NCBI GenBank assembly: GCA_022113835.1
Contig: JAILWY010000004.1
Location: 1 to 64,000 of the forward strand
From: Atopsyche davidsoni
Lineage: Eukaryota; Arthropoda; Insecta; Trichoptera; Hydrobiosidae
DNA: 64,000 bases
Direction of reading: 5' to 3'
Below are positions 11,510 to 21,089 of the stretch, piece by piece. The translations under genes were made by a program, and so were the position numbers. The notes under the pieces are model-generated. The model saw only the letters and a program-made list of their open reading frames with translations. It was not told the origin of the DNA and did not search any database. The stretch's first letter is position 1. The number at the start of each line of letters is the position of its first letter.

Positions 11510-12190
11510 TTGTATTAACTATCACATATAGATCAGTTTCCTGGAATCCGTAAGGCAATTTTTCAAGGTGGATTAAATGATTTAAAAGTAAAACGTAGAC
11601 TTTAAATTTAGAGACTGATCACAGAAACTTATGATAATTGAGTATACACATACTGACAGTCTCAAAACAATATAGGAGCTTCATGATAAGTTTTACAATC
11701 TCACTGGCTTTTTGCAAATACCTACTGAGTGAATAAGTGTCCGTGTCTGACCACCGCTGTACGTTAAACACTCTCACATTACACAAAACAGAGAGCCTCT
11801 AAGCACTGCACACTGGCACAACAGAAAGCTTTAAAATTTAGTCAATATGTGGACTTGAGGAATCAGATAATCATTGTACTTTGCGATTCTATGGGTTGTG
11901 TGACATTTCAAAATATGTAAATAATATTGTTTTAAAAACAAAAAAAATATTTTTAACCCTATATCACTGTGTTAGTTGTCCGGTCAATGTGAAAATTAAA
12001 TTAAGATCATAGATATAAACAAACAATGGATTATAAAAACATTCAAACTTTTGATAAATTAAATGAAATTAATTGCTGGTGAAAAATCATTTAAATGCAC
12101 GACATAAAATTTTATAAAAGTCAAAACTCACCGGATGATACACATGCTGATCTAGTAGTCAGGTTTTCTGATGCCGGTAAATGAATCATA
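11510..12190. repeat. Duplicated block B, copy 2
   Basis: Second copy of 3886-4760, same orientation, ending in a partial exon-like module (12132-12190) whose donor ACTCAC is intact while its acceptor end is lost. A deletion relative to copy 1 lies near 11930. Bases 10433-11509 and 12191-12534 around it show nothing beyond module 3. Confidence 0.75.
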
Positions 12191-12538
12191 ACCGGCAGAA
12201 CCGCTCAAAACAATGGCCCACCTGCCGCAGCTAATCCTAAATTCAATTATAATAATACTTATCACTAGTTGTTTTCTTTAAAATTTTACAATTTGTTTTA
12301 AATCTCTCGGTATCATGTGCAAAAGTATTTTTTAATGACATTTATGTGACCTTAATATAATTATTAAATCTAGCTATTTAGATATGTTGGTTCTCTTTTT
12401 TCTTTTCTTATAAGCACTTGAAAATTACAGAATTACAGCCGTACCCCTGAATTCCAGCATTACTTAAAATTAATATCACGATTGCTATGTTCGGGATATT
12501 TATCGGGATCGCGTGCATTATTTACACCGCCATACTAG

Positions 12539-12931
12539 TGTTATGGCCCGCCGCACACATTTGTTTCATGACAATAGTTCTTATGATTGCAAGGGACGAA
12601 ACGCCATTGTTCTAGTATCCTGTGCGATACTTTTGTTGTTTAAGTGAACACTGCCATTTGTCTTACGACTATAGTTCTAAGAATTAGAACAAGGGATGAA
12701 ACGCCATTGTTCTCGTATCCTGTGCGATACTCTGACCCTTGCACACATGGTCTTGCAGAGCTCCGAAGATAGCTCGCCCAGTACAGATCACGACAGACCA
12801 CCGAAGGAGCGGTAGTCTCCCTGTCTTTGAAATAATAACTTAACACTGTAATTATTACAATATACCAAGTAAACAATAAAAGTGTCTTAACCAGTACCCA
12901 CCGCTTCTGATTTCTTCCCCGACACATAACA
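12539..12931 (+). repeat. 5' LTR
   Basis: 393 bp, TG...CA ends. A roughly 40-bp internal direct repeat (AAACGCCATTGTTCT followed by GTATCCTGTGCGATAC) occurs twice. AATAAAAG near 12870 is a plausible polyadenylation signal. Confidence 0.93.
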
Positions 12932-12934
12932 AAT

Positions 12935-12952
12935 TGGTGTCAGAAGGAAGCG
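12935..12952 (+). other. Primer binding site
   Basis: TGGTGTCAGAAGGAAGCG begins three bases after the LTR. It resembles the complement of a tRNA-Leu 3' end (TGGTGTCAG...). The exact tRNA is inferred. Confidence 0.6.
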
Positions 12953-13359
12953 GGATATCCTTGAAATATCCCAAAGCAACGCTCGAAGAAAAAGCTAAAT
13001 CGTCTTCAAGTAACCTCATCACAGTGCCAATTCAGCTGACTACGTCACTGGCACGAGGAGGAGATCTTCAAGTACCTCATCACAGTGCAATTAGCTGACT
13101 ACGTCGCTAGCACAAGGAAGAGATCTTCAAGAAACTCAAGTCATCGATTGGCGCAACATCGGAGAGACAACGTCGCCGAAATCAAGTGCCATCGGGAGAC
13201 AGTTGGGGAAAGAAAAAAGAAAAGGATGCAACACGGAATTGGACAAGATATTTTAAGATAAGTGTATTGTAATTTTTATGTTCTCACAGTGACAATTACA
13301 TATTATATTTTGTGCATTTGTAAAAATCAAATTGTAAAAAAAAAAAAAAAATTCTAATC

Positions 13360-15348
13360 ATGGCAAAAAGCAAAACAAATAATCAAGAGTTAGTACCAAT
13401 AACGTTTTTAAGTACATTTGTAACAGGGTTTGACGGAAAATCAGACCAATTAAATAAGTTTGTAAAAGATTGTGATTATGCTATGAGTTTAGCTAGTGAT
13501 TGGCAAATAGGTGTTCTTTTTAAATTCATACAAACTAGGATAACGGGAAAGGCCGATGCCATATTATCGTGTAAAGAAATTAACAATTGGAAAAGTTGCA
13601 AAGAATTGTTAATAGAAAATTTTTCAACAAAACAAACATTTATGCAATTATTAAATGAAATAAAAAATTGTAGACAAAATAGAGACGAAACAATTTTAGA
13701 ATTTACCCAAAAAATCGAAAAATGTTACGCGGATCTTTCAAGGGCAGCTAAAGCCGAAACGTTAGATCCACAAGAATTAATCGGTAGAGGTGCCGTAATC
13801 GGAGAAATAGCGCTTCACGCATTTTTAACAGGCGTAAAACCCCAGTATGGGTTATTATTAAGATCAAAAGAGCCTAAAACATTCATAGAAGCTTCACAAT
13901 TCGCATCGTGTGAAGAAAAATTCCAACTCTCAAACGTCAGACAGAATAATTTCAGAGATCCACAGTATAAAAATTGTTCATATTGTAAACAAAACGGTCA
14001 CACTATAGACGAATGTTACAAATATAAAGTAAAGCGAGAACCGCGCGTGTTACACACACAAGTAGTTCCAAAAGGAAATTTTGATAAATTTTGCACGTTC
14101 TGTAAAATGAGGAACCATAATACGACCAATTGCTATCGAAAAAAAATTACAGAAAATCGCGTGTCTAATTCGTCACGAGATGAAAAAAACTTTGATTTGT
14201 TTCTTTTGCAAAGAAATAGGCCATTCAAAATACCATTGTCAAAAATTCAAGAATTTAAACTTTCAACGCTCTCTACCAACTGCCGAGGTGAAGAGAGTCG
14301 AGAATATGACGGCAGAATGAAAACAAGTAAAATCTTAAACCTTAAAAAAATCACTGCGTTTATAATAATAGAAATTAGAAAATGTAAACATGAAAAAAAA
14401 CATTTAAAATTATTAATCGATACCGCGGCAGATATAAGCCTAGTTAAACCATCATCAATTTGCGGAAAATCAATAGTAGATGATACACAGAAAATTTTAC
14501 TGAGTGGTATCACATCAGAAACAGCGCAAACGTTAGGAGTCGTCGATTTGGCTTTCGGAATCGGTGAAGAATCTGTATCTCATCAGATGCATTTATTGCC
14601 TAGCAATACAGATGTTCCGCTGGACGGACTTTTAGGATCAGAATTCTTGCAAAAAGTAAATGCCAAAGTAGATTATCAGAATAAAATGCTCTGGATAGGA
14701 AAGAATAGTTTGCCACTTTATTTTAAAGATGAGAATATCGTCAAGAAGTGTGCACCTATGTTAATTAAACCTAGTTCAGAAACCATAATTAAAATAAATG
14801 TATTGAATCCAGAAATAGGAGAAGGAATAATACCTGAAAAGAAAATCATTCAAGGAGTATATTTGAATAAATCCATTAGTAAAGTCAATGAAAATGGAAT
14901 TGTACCAGAAGTAAATACTATAAAAAACGTTTATAAAAATGAATCAATAACAAACGTTAATCACGAATCAAAACCCATTACCACGACTAAGAAATCTGTC
15001 GATATTTCTGAAGGAAATCTTATTAATATTACTAATTCCAAAGTTGTTAAAGCCAACGTGCCTAGGAAATTATCAAAATATTCTAATTGTTATAAATCTT
15101 TGATATCTAAAATTCCAATACAAAAGATACGCAATATCAACAACACTCCTAATTATCAGAGGGAAAAATCTGAGTCAACAAAATCAAAAATCCACGAGAT
15201 AAATACTTCATCTCAAAAATATAAAATTCCAAGATTCACAAAATCTTATAGGTATCCGGAAATTCATAAAACGGAAATAGATCCCAGACACAGAGATAAA
15301 ACTTATTTCTCGTCAACATCTAAAGATTATCATACTCCAATAACTTAA
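13360..15348 (+). CDS. Gag-protease polyprotein of the LTR element
   Basis: 662 aa. Residues 1-200 are a helical Gag-like capsid region. Two CCHC zinc knuckles follow at about 206 (CSYCKQNGHTIDEC) and 245 (CTFCKMRNHNTTNC), which normally bind packaged RNA. At about 350 lies LLIDTAADISLV, a retropepsin active site in which the usual DTG/DSG is DTA. The flap-distal motif LLGSEFLQ follows at about 423. Residues 450-662 are polar and Lys/Ser/Asn-rich with no detectable enzyme domain. The ATG lies about 430 bp after the 5' LTR behind an A-run and is the first in a long open frame. The frame is undamaged, consistent with recent activity. Confidence 0.88.
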   Translation: MAKSKTNNQELVPITFLSTFVTGFDGKSDQLNKFVKDCDYAMSLASDWQIGVLFKFIQTRITGKADAILSCKEINNWKSCKELLIENFSTKQTFMQLLNEIKNCRQNRDETILEFTQKIEKCYADLSRAAKAETLDPQELIGRGAVIGEIALHAFLTGVKPQYGLLLRSKEPKTFIEASQFASCEEKFQLSNVRQNNFRDPQYKNCSYCKQNGHTIDECYKYKVKREPRVLHTQVVPKGNFDKFCTFCKMRNHNTTNCYRKKITENRVSNSSRDEKNFDLFLLQRNRPFKIPLSKIQEFKLSTLSTNCRGEESREYDGRMKTSKILNLKKITAFIIIEIRKCKHEKKHLKLLIDTAADISLVKPSSICGKSIVDDTQKILLSGITSETAQTLGVVDLAFGIGEESVSHQMHLLPSNTDVPLDGLLGSEFLQKVNAKVDYQNKMLWIGKNSLPLYFKDENIVKKCAPMLIKPSSETIIKINVLNPEIGEGIIPEKKIIQGVYLNKSISKVNENGIVPEVNTIKNVYKNESITNVNHESKPITTTKKSVDISEGNLINITNSKVVKANVPRKLSKYSNCYKSLISKIPIQKIRNINNTPNYQREKSESTKSKIHEINTSSQKYKIPRFTKSYRYPEIHKTEIDPRHRDKTYFSSTSKDYHTPIT

Positions 15349-15710
15349 AGCAATAGTTGCAGATTCTTCATAAAGCTCTGCATTGTATCAACTGTCTCCT
15401 CAAATGATATTAATTGAACCGAAATTCAATCTTCCCATAGAATTTATTATAACCAGATAGGTAGCATAAAAATGAAAATTTATTCAATCATGTAAATCTC
15501 TTGAATAAAGCCTATAATTAAGTTACATTGTAATGTTAAATTAATTTTTGAATTATATAGAATCATCTAAAATTATAAAAATGTATAAAAATCATCTGAA
15601 CTTATAAAAATGTATAAAAATCATTTGAACTTTAAACTTATATAAAAATATTCTTCTTGTAAAAAAAAATAATACAAGATAGTAAATCTAGATGTACTAT
15701 CTTTTTTTCG

Positions 15711-15719
15711 ATGGGGAGG
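15711..15719 (+). other. Polypurine tract
   Basis: ATGGGGAGG directly before the 3' LTR, the expected plus-strand primer site. Confidence 0.75.
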
Positions 15720-16112
15720 TGTTATGGCCCGCCGCACACATTTGTTTCATGACAATAGTTCTTATGATTGCAAGGGACGAAACGCCATTGTTCTAGTATC
15801 CTGTGCGATACTTTTGTTGTTTAAGTGAACACTGCCATTTGTCTTACGACTATAGTTCTAAGAATTAGAACAAGGGATGAAACGCCATTGTTCTCGTATC
15901 CTGTGCGATACTCTGACCCTTGCACACATGGTCTTGCAGAGCTCCGAAGATAGCTCGCCCAGTACAGATCACGACAGACCACCGAAGGAGCGGTAGTCTC
16001 CCTGTCTTTGAAATAATAACTTAACACTGTAATTATTACAATATACCAAGTAAACAATAAAAGTGTCTTAACCAGTACCCACCGCTTCTGATTTCTTCCC
16101 CGACACATAACA
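15720..16112 (+). repeat. 3' LTR
   Basis: 393 bp, no difference seen from the 5' LTR on reading. A 141-codon minus-strand frame running through it is a chance frame. Confidence 0.93.
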
Positions 16113-16116
16113 CTAG

Positions 16117-17300
16117 AGCATATTCCAATAGAATAGCCCCGAATATCTAAGTACATGGGTATGGTTTGTAGTAAAAAAAAAGCTAAAGATAATAGTACGG
16201 TTTTACAAAACATGAACATAACAAAACGGCATTCATCATTTAACAACTATCTCTATTATAACCTAAAAAACGAACTGTCAGATTCTGTAAATTTATCCAC
16301 TATATTGTTCCATAAATGAATATTGCAAGCCATGGTTGTAAAGCTGCTTTTACACGAGCAACTAAAATCTCCAAAAAAATAAATTGTATGAAAATTTATC
16401 AAAATACATACATATTATAATAAAACTAGTACTTGTTTAATTTATTACCACAATTTTATTTTGATTGCAATAAATAATAGACCTCTGAAGCTATTTTTTA
16501 CATTGGGAATACTTTGGTCCGCTTGCCGCCGGCCGGTACGTGATAACCGTCAATTGTTCGTTAATTTTGAAGTGTAAATTAACGCGACCTGGAGAAGCAC
16601 TTCAGCGTTATGGAGATCATGAAAAACTCCAGAAGAAGCGTAATTTTGAGGACGCTTTTTTTTACAATGGTGACAAATTCTACTCCGGTGTTATCCCGGT
16701 GCCGTCATCCCAAAGATCGCATCGTCGGCCTGAAGCTAGGAGACTTCGTGTTGGCATCATAAGTGAACGGGCCGCTCTTCACGGAAGACACGGGGGTTCC
16801 TCCACTGACGCTCTCTGCTCATAAACTGAATAGTTCACGTGGTTGGACAATGTATGAAGTTATTCGATGAAACTCCATAAAGACTGATTGCGAAAGCTAC
16901 ACTAACTTAAAAATTAACTTCAGGGGACTTCAGGATTAGCTGGTCACATGAGGCTAAGTAACCGCGCATTGTGTGCGTTTTAATTTTATATAAAATATAC
17001 GTAGCCCTTTAAAATCCATTTCCAAATCCATCAATTGCCATTTCATAGGTGAAACTCACAAATGAAGCATAATTATTTTCATTGAACCTGGAGAATTTAT
17101 AACTTGAAAATAATACTCCACATGGATTTGAACCCGGGACCGCCTGTGTCAATGGTGGTCAGTAAGACTTCTGACGCTAATGTATTTTGTGTTTCAACAA
17201 TAAATAAGACAGATTTAATATGATTAGGCACACTATTTCATATATAGAAGATGATTTAAAGAAACTCTCAGAAAAACATCATCGTGATTTGTGTGGGATC
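16117..17300. other. Intergenic stretch with a possible tRNA-derived SINE
   Basis: No gene seen. At 17127-17145 the minus strand reads GGTCCCGGGTTCAAATCC, a good B-box of a tRNA-type Pol III promoter, but no convincing A-box is visible. A SINE fragment is likely; a tRNA gene is not. A frame at 16540-16824 has no recognisable content. Confidence 0.35.
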
Positions 17301-18171
17301 AAACCGGCAAAAAGAAATAAGTAATCGGTAAATATGCCGAAAATTGTTACACATCCGAGAAAAAACAATGTACGAGCAGGACTATAATCACCTTTGGATA
17401 AATATTAAATCCCTAAATATATTAAATATTTCAATTGTTATAATAAATAATTATAAAAAAAAAATCAGATGAATTTGTAACATTTTATACATGTCTCATT
17501 TATAAACAAATATAAAATATAAAAATATCAACGATAAAATTTTAATACGATAATTATTTTAAACCTAGTAATTTAAATAATAACTAGGTTTCATATGTGT
17601 AATTCAAGAATGTAACAAATGAATGTCGATTGTCATGACAGTTCGCCAGTCCTCGCAGCCGCCGGACGTTTCGATTTGCGGTCTCGACTTCAGGATGTTT
17701 AACATCGCGGCCTGATTCAAATATACAATATTAAAGCTCATATATTGCATATGTAAGCTTTTTTAATCGATTGATATTTATATTTCCAGTTTGCAAACAT
17801 CGGGTGCCTGTACTCACAGCCGCCGGGCGTTTCGATTATCAGTCTCGACTTAAAGTTATTTTACATCGCTGTCAGTTTCAAAAATTTAATATCTCAGCTC
17901 ATATATAAGATCTCAGATAATATATTTCCTGTCTTATCAGATTCCTGTCATTCCTAAATCATGTCTTTATTGCTTTCAGTCCATCTTACATGTTGTGGAG
18001 ATTCGTTTGGTATTTGCGGATCTCCGTCCGCCTTCGTCTTCTGTCGCGGAGACTGCTGTCGGCGAGGCATGCCGATGTTCCGGAGGGCCTCTTCGGCCTC
18101 TGGCCCCGCGCTGCTTTTGTACCTGCCCACGTTACAACGCAGCTCTGGCTCGGACTCTCTCCACCTCAAGC

Positions 18172-18435
18172 TTACTGACCACTTGCCCCGCCTGAACGCT
18201 GTCTCGAAGTCATATCAGCAATCCGGTGTTCGGTGTCGACTGCGACAGCGCTTTCTGCTCCCTGCGCGTACACACGCGCCCTCTGCGCGTCGATCAGGAT
18301 GCCACCCAACTTGACGAGGGCGTCCATGCCGACTATCACGTCGACTCCTGCAAGCACGCGGTCCATGACGATGGTGTCGACTGCCGCTATCCCACTTCGC
18401 ATCTTTACGGTAGCCTGCCTTTGCTCTTCATTCAT
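18172..18435 (-). pseudogene. Retropepsin-like pol fragment in tandem repeat, copy 1
   Basis: An 87-codon frame containing VLAGVDVIVGMDALVKLGG, which resembles the hydrophobic-GMDxL strand of retrotransposon aspartic proteases. In the shifted frame just downstream lies W-R-x-S/E-x-EPEL, similar to the protease-RT linker of some Ty3-like elements. The catalytic DTG and all RT motifs are absent. It appears to be a captured piece of a retroelement amplified with the repeat. Family membership is inferred from a short stretch. Confidence 0.45.
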
Positions 18436-19450
18436 TAATTCATCATTATCTTTCCATTATCCAGTCTTGTCTAACTGTTATCATTTTTATTCCAGCCTGT
18501 ACTACTCCAGGACGCCTGTCCTTGCGGCCACCCCACATCGCATCTTTACGGTTGCCTGCCCTTGCTCTTCATTCATTCATTCATCATCACCCTTCGAAGA
18601 GAAATGAGTAATCGGTATATATGCCGAAATTGCTCCACCGAGCAAGGAGTCCCGACGGAAAAAACAAAAATAACAAATGGATAAATATTAAAAATTATTA
18701 TAATATATGAATATGTTTTAAAAAAATCAGATGAATTTGTAACTTTTTGTACATATATCTCATTTATTAATAAATATAAAATATCTACATTAAATAAAAT
18801 AATTAATTTAAACCTATTACCTAGAAATTTAAATAATTACTAGGTAATAGGTCTTTCAAGCATATTTGAATTGTAAGAATATAACAAATGAATGTTGATT
18901 TTCAGTTCAGTAAGCAGTTCGGCGCCTGGCAGCGCAGCCGCTAGACGTTTTTATCATCCGTCTCGACTTCAAGTAAATATACATCGCGGTCAAAATCACA
19001 TATTTAATATCTAAGCTCATATATTGCATATGTAAGCTTTTTTAATCGATTGATATTTATATTTCCAGTTTGCAAACATCGGGTGCCTGTACTCACAGCC
19101 GCCGGGCGTTTTGATTATCAGTCTCGACTTAAAGTTATTTTACATCGCTGTCAGTTTCAAAAATTTAATATCTCAGCTCATATATATGATCTCAGATAAT
19201 ATATTTCCTGTCTTATCAGATTCCTGTCATTCCTAAATCATGTGTTTATTGCTTTCAGTCCATCTAACATGTTGTGGAGATTGGTTTGGTATTTGCGGAT
19301 CTCCGTCCGCCTTCGTCTTCTGTCGCGGAGACTGCTGTCGGCGAGGCATGCCGATGTTCCGGAAGGCCTCTTCGGCCTCTGGCCCCGCGCTGCTTTTGTA
19401 CCTGCCCACGTTACAACGCAGCTCTGGCTCGGACTCTCTCCACCTCAAGC

Positions 19451-19714
19451 TTACTGACCACTTGCCCCGCCTGAACGCTGTCTCGAAGTCATATCAGCAA
19501 TCCGGTGTTCGGTGTCGACTGCGACAGCGCTTTCTGCTCCCTGCGCGTACACACGCGCCCTCTGCGCGTCGATCAGGATGCCACCCAACTTGACGAGGGC
19601 GTCCATGCCGACTATCACGTCGACTCCTGCAAGCACGCGGTCCATGACGATGGTGTCGACTGCCGCTATCCCACTTCGCATCTTTACGGTAGCCTGCCTT
19701 TGCTCTTCATTCAT
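19451..19714 (-). pseudogene. Retropepsin-like pol fragment in tandem repeat, copy 2
   Basis: Same 87-residue translation as the copy at 18172-18435, one repeat period (1279 bp) later. The frame is conserved because the repeats are nearly identical; no selection is implied. Confidence 0.45.
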
Positions 19715-20729
19715 TAATTCATCATTATCTTTCCATTATCCAGTCTTGTCTAACTGTTATCATTTTTATTCCAGCCTGTACTACTCCAGGACGCCTGTCC
19801 TTGCGGCCACCCCACATCGCATCTTTACGGTTGCCTGCCCTTGCTCTTCATTCATTCATTCATCATCACCCTTCGAAGAGAAATGAGTAATCGGTATATA
19901 TGCCGAAATTGCTCCACCGAGCAAGGAGTCCCGACGGAAAAAACAAAAATAACAAATGGATAAATATTAAAAATTATTATAATATATGAATATGTTTTAA
20001 AAAAATCAGATGAATTTGCAACTTTTTGTACATATATCTCATTTATTAATAAATATAAAATATCTACATTAAATAAAATAATTAATTTAAACCTATTACC
20101 TAGAAATTTAAATAATTACTAGGTAATAGGTCTTTCAAGCATATTTGAATTGTAAGAATATAACAAATGAATGTTGATTTTCAGTTCAGTAAGCAGTTCG
20201 GCGCCTGGCAGCGCAGCCGCTAGACGTTTTTATCATCCGTCTCGACTTCAAGTAAATATACATCGCGGTCAGAATCACATATTTAATATCTAAGCTCATA
20301 TATTGCATATGTAAGCTTTTTTAATCGATTGATATTTATATTTCCAGTTTGCAAACATCGGGTGCCTGTACTCACAGCCGCCGGGCGTTTCGATTATCAG
20401 TCTCGACTTAAAGTTATTTTACATCGCTGTCAGTTTCAAAAATTTAATATCTCAGCTCATATATAAGATCTCAGATAATATATTTCCTGTCTTATCAGAT
20501 TCCTGTCATTCCTAAATCATGTGTTTATTGCTTTCAGTCCATCTTACATGTTGTGGAGATTCGTTTGGTATTTGCGGATCTCCGTCCGCCTTCGTCTTCT
20601 GTCGCGGAGACTGCTGTCGGCGAGGCATGCCGATGTTCCGGAGGGCCTCTTCGGCCTCTGGCCCCGCGCTGCTTTTGTACCTGCCCACGTTACAACGCAG
20701 CTCTGGCTCGGACTCTCTCCACCTCAAGC

Positions 20730-20993
20730 TTACTGACCACTTGCCCCGCCTGAACGCTGTCTCGAAGTCATATCAGCAATCCGGTGTTCGGTGTCGACTG
20801 CGACAGCGCTTTCTGCTCCCTGCGCGTACACACGCGCCCTCTGCGCGTCGATCAGGATGCCACCCAACTTGACGAGGGCGTCCATGCCGACTATCACGTC
20901 GACTCCTGCAAGCACGCGGTCCATGACGATGGTGTCGACTGCCGCTATCCCACTTCGCATCTTTACGGTAGCCTGCCTTTGCTCTTCATTCAT
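20730..20993 (-). pseudogene. Retropepsin-like pol fragment in tandem repeat, copy 3
   Basis: Same translation again, a further 1279 bp along. It is followed on the plus-strand side by the start of the 117-bp satellite. Confidence 0.45.
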
Positions 20994-21089
20994 TAATTCA
21001 TCATTATCTTTCCATTATCCAGTCTTGTCTAACTGTTATCATTTTTATTCCAGCCTGTACTACTCCAGGACGCCTGTCCTTGCGGCCTC

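Larger units (their letters stand above)
12535..16116 (+). mobile_element. LTR retrotransposon with Gag-protease only (non-autonomous)
   Basis: Two 393-bp LTRs (12539-12931 and 15720-16112) appear identical and begin TGTTATGG and end CATAACA. The 4-bp target duplication CTAG flanks the element (12535-12538, 16113-16116). A tRNA-Leu-like primer binding site follows the left LTR, and a polypurine tract ATGGGGAGG precedes the right LTR. The interior holds a single 662-codon gag-protease frame and no reverse transcriptase, RNase H or integrase, so mobility would need enzymes from another element. Ty3-like order and the 4-bp duplication point to the Ty3/gypsy group. Matching LTRs imply recent insertion or gene conversion. 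Confidence 0.92.

Noticed and set aside
15821..16246. 141-codon minus-strand frame (and 12640-12927)
   Set aside because: It lies over the LTR in both copies; the translation has no recognisable content and the region is explained by the LTR.
16540..16824. 94-codon plus-strand frame
   Set aside because: No motif, no splice context and no similarity that I recognise; likely chance.
17954..18607. Several overlapping plus and minus frames in each 1.28-kb repeat
   Set aside because: They are GC-rich chance frames; only the minus-strand 87-codon frame has a recognisable motif.
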